Origin: Acidobacteriota bacterium
GTDB taxonomy: Bacteria > Acidobacteriota > Terriglobia > Terriglobales > Acidobacteriaceae
NCBI GenBank assembly: GCA_021811745.1
Contig: JAJZNH010000856.1
Span: forward strand, 349 to 5,930
Length of the DNA: 5,582 nt
Direction: 5' to 3'
The position numbers and the translations under genes were made by a program. The notes below the pieces were generated by a model, which had not been told where the DNA came from, did no database searches, and worked only from the letters and a program-made list of their open reading frames with translations. This document shows positions 1 through 5,582 of the stretch, one piece after another (positions within the stretch are counted from its first letter, which is position 1; the number at the start of each line of letters is the position of its first letter).

Positions 1-1179
1 ACGCTTGATCAGGCCACTCAAATGGCGCTTCAGCACAATCACAACCTGCTTGCCTCAAGGACCGTTGTCCAGCAGTACAAGGCTGAGGAAACCACGGCCA
101 ATCTGCGTCCGAATCCAGTGATTCTGGGGGACTCGCTCTTTCTACCCGTCTTTCAGCCAAGCAATCTGACGCCCGATTATCTCGACAACACGGCGCAGTG
201 GGACCTCGGCGTCAGCTATCTCTTTGAGCGCGGCAAGAAGCGCCAACATCGCCTGCGGGCTGCCCAGGACCAGACCGCGGTAGCGCAGTCTCTGGTAGCC
301 GACAACGAGCGAACACTCACCTTCACCGTAGCTTCCCAATTTATAAATGTGGAACTCGCTGAATCCACTCTGGAACTGGCAAACCAGGATCTCAAGAGTT
401 TTCAGAACACATTAGACATAGCGAAAGAGCGCTACAAGTCAGGCGATATTGGTGAAGACGATTATCTGAAGATCAAGCTTCAGTTTCTTCAGTTTCAAAC
501 CGACGTCTCGGCGGCAGAACTGGCCCGCGCGCAGGGGCTCTCGGACCTGCGCCAGTTGCTTGGTTATGAATCCGTAGGCCCCGACTACGATGTGGCCGGA
601 TCGTTCAAATATCAGCCGGTGAAGGGCACCCTCGATGATTTTCAGGCGAAGGCCCTGAAAACCCGGCCCGATCTGCAAGCCGCGCAGTTGGGAGTGACCG
701 CCGCGAAGAGCCAGTACGCACTGCAGAAAGCCAATGGCAAGCGAGATTTCACCGGAGAGATCAACTACACACACCTTGCTTACCTCAATGACATTTCACT
801 CTTCGGACAAATGCAGATGCCCATCTTCGACCGCAACCAGGGAGAGATTGCACGCGCCGGGTTCTCCATCACCCAGGCTCAGGAGCAGGAAATGTATGCG
901 AACGGGCAGGTGATGACCGATGTAAGAGACGCGTATGAAAATCTGCGAACCAACGACAAGATCGTTAACCTTTATCGTTCGGGATACCTCGACGAGGCGC
1001 AGCAATCCCTGGAAATCAGCGACTACGCCTACACGCGCGGCGCGGCCAGCCTGCTCGATTTTCTCGATGCGGAACGCAGTTATCGGGCCACCCAACTCGG
1101 CTACCGCCAGGCGCTCGCGTCCTATTTGCTTGCGATCGAACAACTACGCGAAGCGGTAGGAACCAGGAGCATACCATGA
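1..1179 (+). CDS. TolC/CzcC-family outer-membrane efflux protein, 5'-truncated by the window edge
   Basis: This is the outer-membrane factor of a tripartite efflux pump: a trimeric beta-barrel with a long periplasmic alpha-barrel that forms the exit duct. The frame is open from base 1 and reads TLDQATQ directly before the ATG at 22. This matches the usual start of the first OEP repeat (L-T-L-x-x-A-x-x-x-A-L-x-x-N), so the ATG at 22 is internal and the true start, with the signal peptide, lies upstream. 392 residues are visible; CzcC-like proteins usually have roughly 420-460. Two OEP repeats can be seen. The first is at about 1-560, with long coiled-coil-prone helices at about 240-560. The second is at about 640-1165 and includes the family-typical PIFDRNQGEIARA at 820-858 and LLDFLDAERSYR at about 1051-1086. 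The stop TGA at 1177-1179 overlaps the adaptor start. The family call is secure. Substrate cannot be read from this subunit. Confidence 0.93.
   Translation, partial: TLDQATQMALQHNHNLLASRTVVQQYKAEETTANLRPNPVILGDSLFLPVFQPSNLTPDYLDNTAQWDLGVSYLFERGKKRQHRLRAAQDQTAVAQSLVADNERTLTFTVASQFINVELAESTLELANQDLKSFQNTLDIAKERYKSGDIGEDDYLKIKLQFLQFQTDVSAAELARAQGLSDLRQLLGYESVGPDYDVAGSFKYQPVKGTLDDFQAKALKTRPDLQAAQLGVTAAKSQYALQKANGKRDFTGEINYTHLAYLNDISLFGQMQMPIFDRNQGEIARAGFSITQAQEQEMYANGQVMTDVRDAYENLRTNDKIVNLYRSGYLDEAQQSLEISDYAYTRGAASLLDFLDAERSYRATQLGYRQALASYLLAIEQLREAVGTRSIP
1165..1169 (+). promoter_or_regulatory. Shine-Dalgarno of the adaptor gene, inside the preceding gene
   Basis: AGGAG lies six bases before the ATG at 1176, within the last codons of the outer-membrane factor gene. 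It supports ATG 1176 over the later in-frame ATGs at 1212 and 1224, neither of which has as good a site. Together with the ATGA stop/start overlap it suggests translational coupling of the two genes. Confidence 0.7.
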
Positions 1180-2360
1180 AGATTTCAGTGATCACTCGCT
1201 GCAACAGCAGAATGCTAAGTGTGATGGGGCTTGCCCTCGTCGTTTCGATCACTGCGTGCAACTCGGGTGACCGCGAGCGTGCAAGCCAGATGACGTCCTT
1301 TTCAGCGAATGCGTCCAAGTCCGCAACGCCGCAACTGTTCACGATTCCTCCGGACCAGATGTCGCACGTGCAAGTGGTTACGATTGCACCAACCACGATC
1401 CGGCGCACGCTTCGCCTGACCGGCACTGTCGCCTATAACGCCTTTCGCACCACTCCTGTCATCACCCAGGTAGGCGGCCCGGTCAGCAAAATCCTTGTGG
1501 TCCCGGGCGAGCAGGTCAAAGCGGGTCAGCCCATGCTCGATATCAGCAGCCCTGATTACTCGCAGATGCTCGACGCCTATCTGAAGGCGGCGGATTCCTA
1601 TCGCCTGACCCAGATCAATTACTCCCGCGCACAGGATCTCTATCAGCACCACGCCATTGCGCAACGCGATCTTCAGCAGGCGGAGTCGGACAATAATCAG
1701 GCTCGGGCAGATTTGAATGCGGCCGAGCAGGGATTGAAGATCCTCGGCATCAAAAATCCGAACGCCCTGGCGAAAACTGCGGCGTCGGCGCAGATTCCGG
1801 TCCTCGCTCCTATCGCAGGCGAAGTGGTTGAGCGTCTCGTCTCGCCAGGCCAGGTGGTGCAGGCAGGCCAGACACAGGCTTTCACCATCTCCGATCTCAG
1901 CACCGTGTGGGTTCTGGCCAACGTCTACCAGGCCGACCTTGCTTATGTCCATCGCGGAGATGATGTTGTGGTCCAGACCGACGCGTATCCCAACACCTTT
2001 CATGGAAGGATCTCCTACATTGCTTCGGCGCTCGATCCCAACACTCGCACCCTGCAGGCGCGCATCGTCGTAGATAATCCCGGCGAAGAGCTCAAAAGGG
2101 ATATGTACTGCACGGTCACGGTAACAGCCGGCACGCTCAATAACGTCATTGCAGTACCCGACGCATCGATCCTACGCGATGACAACAATCAGCCTTTTGT
2201 TTATCTCGCCCGGACTGAAAACCAGTTCGGCAGGCGCGACGTGGTACTGGGTGAGGCGCAGGATGGCAGGACGCAAATTGTCAAGGGGCTTTCGGTTGGA
2301 GACAGGGTCGTGGGCGACGGCAGCCTGTTTCTTCAGTTTGCCAATTCGCTGCAGCACTGA
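1176..2360 (+). CDS. RND efflux periplasmic adaptor (membrane fusion protein), CzcB/CusB-like, predicted lipoprotein
   Basis: The adaptor links the inner-membrane permease to the outer-membrane duct. It has 394 residues, a normal length for the family. The N-terminus has basic residues (K2, R8, R12), a hydrophobic stretch at about 14-27 and a lipobox ITAC with Cys28, so it is probably a lipoprotein anchored in the inner membrane. Domains in order: first half of the lipoyl/barrel-sandwich at about 96-128 (GGPVSKILVVPGEQVKAGQP); a short helical hairpin at about 129-190; second lipoyl half at about 207-240 (LAPIAGEVVERLVSPGQVV); beta-barrel at about 241-318 (DLSTVWV, then R291 and NPGEELK); membrane-proximal domain at about 322-388. 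The hairpin tip has R151 and L155 in the register of the RxxxLxxxxxxS docking motif, with Ala162 in place of Ser. No His-rich, YHS-like or CusF-like extension is visible. The gene overlaps its upstream neighbour by four bases and precedes the permease by 14. Family confidence is high; metal specificity is open. Confidence 0.93.
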   Translation: MKISVITRCNSRMLSVMGLALVVSITACNSGDRERASQMTSFSANASKSATPQLFTIPPDQMSHVQVVTIAPTTIRRTLRLTGTVAYNAFRTTPVITQVGGPVSKILVVPGEQVKAGQPMLDISSPDYSQMLDAYLKAADSYRLTQINYSRAQDLYQHHAIAQRDLQQAESDNNQARADLNAAEQGLKILGIKNPNALAKTAASAQIPVLAPIAGEVVERLVSPGQVVQAGQTQAFTISDLSTVWVLANVYQADLAYVHRGDDVVVQTDAYPNTFHGRISYIASALDPNTRTLQARIVVDNPGEELKRDMYCTVTVTAGTLNNVIAVPDASILRDDNNQPFVYLARTENQFGRRDVVLGEAQDGRTQIVKGLSVGDRVVGDGSLFLQFANSLQH

Positions 2361-2365
2361 GGAGG
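2361..2365 (+). promoter_or_regulatory. Shine-Dalgarno of the permease gene, abutting the adaptor stop codon
   Basis: GGAGG starts immediately after the adaptor TGA (2358-2360), so the run TGAGGAGG joins the stop codon to the ribosome site. Nine bases separate it from the ATG at 2375. This fixes the permease start and suggests that ribosomes ending on the adaptor can reinitiate on the permease. Confidence 0.75.
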
Positions 2366-2374
2366 CGGCTTTCG

Positions 2375-5300
2375 ATGATTCATCGTATCGTTCAGTTTGC
2401 GCTGCGGCAACGGCCGCTGATCCTGCTTCTGGTTGCCTTTATTACGGTGGCCGGAATTGTCTCATTCCATCGCATGCCGGTGGACGCATATCCCGATCTC
2501 TCGCCGCCGATGGTGGAAATCATTACGCAGTGGCCCGGCCATGCGGCTGAAGAAGTAGAGCGTCTGGTCACCGTCCCCATCGAAGTGGAGATGAACGGTG
2601 TTCCGAAGTTGGCCGTCATGCGCTCCATCTCCCTCTACGGACTTTCCGATGTCATTATGACCTTCCAGGAAGGCACCGATGACTACTTTGCGCGCGAGGT
2701 GGTGTTTCAGCGGCTGAGCGAGGTTGAATATCCGCAGGGCGTAGCGCCTACCCTCGCTCCTCTCACCAGCCCCTCGGGGCTCGTCTATCGATACGTCCTG
2801 GAAAGCCCGGACCGCACCCCGCAAGAGCTCAAAACCTTTGAAGACTGGGTGGTCGAGCGCCAGTATAAACAGGTGCCCGGCGTTGCCGATGATTCCGGCT
2901 TCGGCGGCACAGTCATGCAGTACCAGGTGCTCCTCGATCCGGCAAAGCTTTACTCCTACCACATCACAGTGCCCGCAGTGATTCAGCAGCTATCAGCAAA
3001 CAATGCGAACACTGGAGGCGGGTTCTACTCTCAAGGCAGTCAGTTTTATTACGTCCGCGGCATCGGTCTCATTCGTGACTCAGCGGACATCGGGAACATC
3101 ATCGTGGGCACGCAGAACGGCGTGCCGGTATACATCCGGGACATAGGCAAAGTTGTCATTGGGCACGCTCCCCGCCTGGGCGAATTCGGTTTCAATAAAA
3201 ATAACGATGCCGTCGAAGGCGTCATCATGATGCGGCGCGGCGAACAGACGCAAAATGTGCTCAAGGGCGTCGAGGCAAAGACACGCGAGCTTAACAACGG
3301 CATCTTGCCGCCCGATGTAAAGGTACGGCCCTATTATGACCGCAGCGATCTTGTTCAGTTGACTATCGACACGGTTGAACACAACCTGCTTATGGGGATG
3401 GCTCTTGTCCTTGTTGTTCTCATGGCTTTTCTGGTGAGTATCCGCGCCGCGGTGATCGTGGCCCTCACCATCCCCTTGTCGCTTCTATTCTCTTTCATCT
3501 TCTTGCACGCGGAAGGAATTCCTGCAAACCTGCTGTCGATTGGCGCCATCGACTTTGGAATCCTCATCGACGGAACACTTGTGATGGTGGAAAACGTCTT
3601 TCGCGAACTGGGCCTGCGCGAAGGCCAGAAATACAACGTCGAAGAAGTAATCCGAATCGCTGCGAAAGACGTTGATCGTCCCATTTTCTACTCTGTCGCC
3701 GTTATTATCGCCGGCTATCTGCCCATCTACGCCCTCAGCGGGCCGTCCGGCAAGCTGTTCAAGCCGATGGCGGATACGGTGGCCATCGCGCTGGTGGGCG
3801 CGCTGATCCTGACGCTAACATTCGTACCAGTGATGTGCGCTCTCTGGTTCAAGAAGGGAGTCCACGAGCCCGTAAATAAGCCCTTCGAGTGGGTGCGCGA
3901 TATGTATGAGGTCCAGCTTGAGTGGTGCCTCAATCACCCCAAGACCACCATGATCGTATCTACTGTAATCTTCGCCGCTTCGCTGCTTTTGGTTCCGTTC
4001 ATTGGTGGAGAGTTTATGCCTCATCTTGACGAAGGCGCGCTGTGGATTCGAGCAACCATGCCCTACACGGTTTCGTTCGATACAGCCAGCAAGTTCTCAC
4101 CACAGGTTCGTGACATTCTCATGAAATATCCGATGGTGACCGACGTCGGCTCTGAATTGGGGCGCCCGGACGATGGCACCGACGCCACAGGATTTTTCAA
4201 TGATGAGTTCTATGTGGGCTTGAAGCCTTACGACGATATCTCCTGGAAGACAGGAAGAATCCATAACAAGGCTGAACTGACCACTGACATCCAGAGACAC
4301 CTCAAAGCGTTTCCCGGTGTGATCTTTAACTACACGCAGCCCGCCGAAGACGCTGTAGACGAAGCGCTCACCGGCTTGAAGAGCGCGCTTGCCGTAAAGA
4401 TCTACGGCCCTGATCTGAACGTTCTCCAGGCCAAGGCCATCGAAATTAAGCGCAGACTTTCAAAGGTGCCTGGATTTACAGACATCACCGTGGTTCGTGA
4501 ACTCGGCCAGCCCAGTTTGTTGATCGGCGTCGATCGCGACAAGATTGCCCGCTACGGCATTAATGTAGCTGACGTCGAAACCATCGTGCAGGCAGCGGTA
4601 GGTGGACAGGCGGCTACCCAGGTCATCCAGGGCGAGAAGCTCTTCGACCTGGTGGTGCGCATGAAACCGGAATTCCGTGAAAGCGCGCAGCAGATCGGCA
4701 ACCTGCTTGTCGGTACGCCATCAGGCCAGCAAATTCCGCTGAGCGAACTCGCCAACATTCATGAGGCGGCCGGAGCATCATTCATCTACCGCGAAAACAA
4801 CTCGCGCTATATCGGCGTGCAATACAGCATCCAGGGGCGCGACATGGAGAGCGCTGTGAAGGCCGGCCAGCAAGCCATCGCGGACATTACGAGATCGTTA
4901 CCCGAGGGCTATAGGCTCGCATGGGGCGGGGAATATAACGAGCTTCTCCAGGCTAAGGCGCAATTGGATTACATCGGGCCGCTTGCGGTGCTGATTATTT
5001 TTATGATCCTGTTTGCACTCTACGACAACTTCAAATTCCCGCTCATCATTCTCGTTGGCGTGGTAATGACAGTGCCGGTGGGAGCCCTGCTTGCACTTAA
5101 GGTGACGGGGACGCCATTCAGCGCATCGTCTGCCCTTGGCCTGCTTGCATTGATGGGCGTCTCCGTGGAAACCGCGGTGATTCTTGTCTCCTATATAAAC
5201 AAGCTGCGTCTCGAGCAGAATATGGATATCCGCACCGCAACCCGAGAAGCCTCGCTGCTGCGACTGCGGCCCATCATGATGACCGCGCTGGTTGCCTGCC

Positions 5301-5467
5301 TCGGGCTCTTGCCCGCAGCGCTTTCCACCGGCATCGGCTCCGATACACAAAAGCCCTTCGCGATTGTTATCGTGGCAGGCCTGATCTCGCGCCTGTTCCT
5401 GGGCTTTTTCGTGAACCCGGTGATGTACGAGATGGTAGCCAGGGACGGAGATGTGTTGCGGATCTGA
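2375..5467 (+). CDS. czcA: CusA/CzcA-family heavy-metal efflux RND permease
   Basis: This is the proton-driven inner-membrane pump of the HME-RND family. It has 1030 residues, full length for CzcA/CusA (about 1040-1060). Layout: TM1 at about 14-31; first periplasmic porter/docking block at 32-335, with WPGHAAEEVERLVTVPIE at 53-70 and the HME-typical TDDYFAREVVFQRL at 101-114; TM2-TM6 at 336-490; amphipathic linker at about 494-520; TM7 at about 523-542; second periplasmic block at 543-866, opening with GGEFMPHLDEGALW at 544-557; TM8-TM12 at about 867-1018. TM4 holds IDFGILIDGTLVMVEN with Asp393, Asp399 and Glu406, matching the proton-relay residues known from CzcA (D402, D408, E415) rather than the single Asp of CusA. 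By eye, the CusA metal-binding Met573, Met623 and Met672 fall on Arg559, Asn609 and Glu663, which argues against Cu(I)/Ag(I) transport. No frameshift or missing core motif is seen. The symbol denotes the family; the substrate is inferred, not shown. Confidence 0.95.
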   Translation: MIHRIVQFALRQRPLILLLVAFITVAGIVSFHRMPVDAYPDLSPPMVEIITQWPGHAAEEVERLVTVPIEVEMNGVPKLAVMRSISLYGLSDVIMTFQEGTDDYFAREVVFQRLSEVEYPQGVAPTLAPLTSPSGLVYRYVLESPDRTPQELKTFEDWVVERQYKQVPGVADDSGFGGTVMQYQVLLDPAKLYSYHITVPAVIQQLSANNANTGGGFYSQGSQFYYVRGIGLIRDSADIGNIIVGTQNGVPVYIRDIGKVVIGHAPRLGEFGFNKNNDAVEGVIMMRRGEQTQNVLKGVEAKTRELNNGILPPDVKVRPYYDRSDLVQLTIDTVEHNLLMGMALVLVVLMAFLVSIRAAVIVALTIPLSLLFSFIFLHAEGIPANLLSIGAIDFGILIDGTLVMVENVFRELGLREGQKYNVEEVIRIAAKDVDRPIFYSVAVIIAGYLPIYALSGPSGKLFKPMADTVAIALVGALILTLTFVPVMCALWFKKGVHEPVNKPFEWVRDMYEVQLEWCLNHPKTTMIVSTVIFAASLLLVPFIGGEFMPHLDEGALWIRATMPYTVSFDTASKFSPQVRDILMKYPMVTDVGSELGRPDDGTDATGFFNDEFYVGLKPYDDISWKTGRIHNKAELTTDIQRHLKAFPGVIFNYTQPAEDAVDEALTGLKSALAVKIYGPDLNVLQAKAIEIKRRLSKVPGFTDITVVRELGQPSLLIGVDRDKIARYGINVADVETIVQAAVGGQAATQVIQGEKLFDLVVRMKPEFRESAQQIGNLLVGTPSGQQIPLSELANIHEAAGASFIYRENNSRYIGVQYSIQGRDMESAVKAGQQAIADITRSLPEGYRLAWGGEYNELLQAKAQLDYIGPLAVLIIFMILFALYDNFKFPLIILVGVVMTVPVGALLALKVTGTPFSASSALGLLALMGVSVETAVILVSYINKLRLEQNMDIRTATREASLLRLRPIMMTALVACLGLLPAALSTGIGSDTQKPFAIVIVAGLISRLFLGFFVNPVMYEMVARDGDVLRI

Positions 5468-5478
5468 GTGAATGCTCG

Positions 5479-5495
5479 ACCGCCTAACAGGCGGT
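5479..5495 (+). terminator. Hairpin 12 bases after the operon, possible weak terminator
   Basis: ACCGCC (5479-5484) and GGCGGT (5490-5495) form a perfect six-base-pair, GC-rich stem around the five-base loop TAACA. It begins 12 bases after the permease stop, where a terminator would be expected. Only scattered T residues follow (GGCTTCGGTT), with no true T-tract, so it is not a canonical intrinsic terminator. It could instead stabilise the mRNA 3' end or be a chance inverted repeat. Confidence 0.4.
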
Positions 5496-5524
5496 GGCTT
5501 CGGTTACGGTTGAGAGCCGGATTG

Positions 5525-5542
5525 ATCGGCCATGCGGCCGAT
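5525..5542. repeat. Second inverted repeat downstream of the operon
   Basis: ATCGGCC (5525-5531) and GGCCGAT (5536-5542) form a perfect seven-base-pair stem with the loop ATGC. Two further G-T wobble pairs (5524/5543 and 5523/5544) would extend it in RNA. No T-tract follows on either strand. It may be a second part of the transcript end, a bidirectional 3' hairpin if a convergent gene lies beyond the window, or a binding-site palindrome. The sequence cannot separate these options. Confidence 0.35.
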
Positions 5543-5582
5543 TGTACTGCCTATGCTTCAGTGGTTGTGCCGGCCAGATTTG

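Noticed and set aside
1302..2003. Long antisense open frame (233 codons) opposite the adaptor gene
   Set aside because: It lies entirely inside a well-recognised + strand gene, its translation resembles no family I know, and no ribosome site supports it. It fits a codon-bias shadow. The same applies to the other minus-strand frames under the three genes, including 4898-5350 and 2462-2962.
2149..2550. Open frame of 133 codons bridging the adaptor-permease junction in another frame
   Set aside because: It overlaps the conserved ends of both real genes, and its translation is low-complexity and unlike known proteins. The junction is already explained by the stop and Shine-Dalgarno arrangement.
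2375..5467. Copper/silver pump CusA as the specific identity of the permease
   Set aside because: The CusA methionine triad is not found by eye, and TM4 has the CzcA-type double aspartate. Kept at the CusA/CzcA family level with a preference for divalent cations.
5522..5557. Possible promoter (TTGATC at 5522, TACTGC at 5545 or TATGCT at 5552)
   Set aside because: With correct 17-base spacing the -10 match is poor, and the better -10 match is 24 bases away. The first box also overlaps the inverted repeat.
5484..5582. Possible 3' end of a convergent minus-strand gene (32 open codons from the right edge, TAG at 5486-5484)
   Set aside because: Only 32 residues are visible, without a recognisable motif. 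One minus frame staying open this far is expected by chance in GC-rich DNA. More downstream sequence would decide it.
5532..5582. Possible start of a next + strand gene (ATG at 5532, 17 codons open to the edge)
   Set aside because: There is no Shine-Dalgarno sequence before it, and the ATG sits in the loop of the inverted repeat. The peptide is too short to recognise.

Overview
This window is almost entirely one transport operon from a diderm (Gram-negative-type) bacterium. Three genes lie tightly packed on the + strand and encode the parts of a tripartite RND efflux pump of the heavy-metal efflux (HME, CzcCBA/CusCBA-like) type. The base composition is moderately GC-rich by eye. The permease N-terminus and the gene order (outer-membrane factor, adaptor, permease) remind me of Acidobacteriota such as Terriglobia. 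That lineage guess is recall-based inference; a proteobacterium or another diderm cannot be excluded.

Layout: positions 1-1179 hold the 3' part of a TolC/CzcC-family outer-membrane factor, whose true start lies before the window. Positions 1176-2360 hold a periplasmic adaptor (membrane fusion protein) with a lipoprotein signal; it overlaps the first gene by four bases (ATGA). Positions 2375-5467 hold a full-length 1030-residue RND permease, starting 14 bases after the adaptor stop behind a strong Shine-Dalgarno sequence. The last 115 bases (5468-5582) contain no supportable gene. They carry two perfect short inverted repeats that may act in 3'-end formation, although neither is followed by a T-tract. 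The operon promoter is not in the window.

How the parts work together: the permease sits in the inner membrane and uses the proton gradient. The adaptor is probably anchored by lipid and bridges the periplasm, and the TolC-like trimer forms the exit duct through the outer membrane. The permease has the paired aspartates of CzcA-type pumps in TM4 and, by my alignment from memory, lacks the three methionines that bind Cu(I)/Ag(I) in CusA. I therefore favour divalent-cation export (Zn/Co/Cd/Ni class) over copper/silver, but no metal regulator or metal chaperone is present to support this.

I do not see a previously undescribed system here. The window looks like an ordinary, intact HME-RND operon. 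The points worth a second look are details of metal specificity, adaptor architecture, and the hairpins after the operon.
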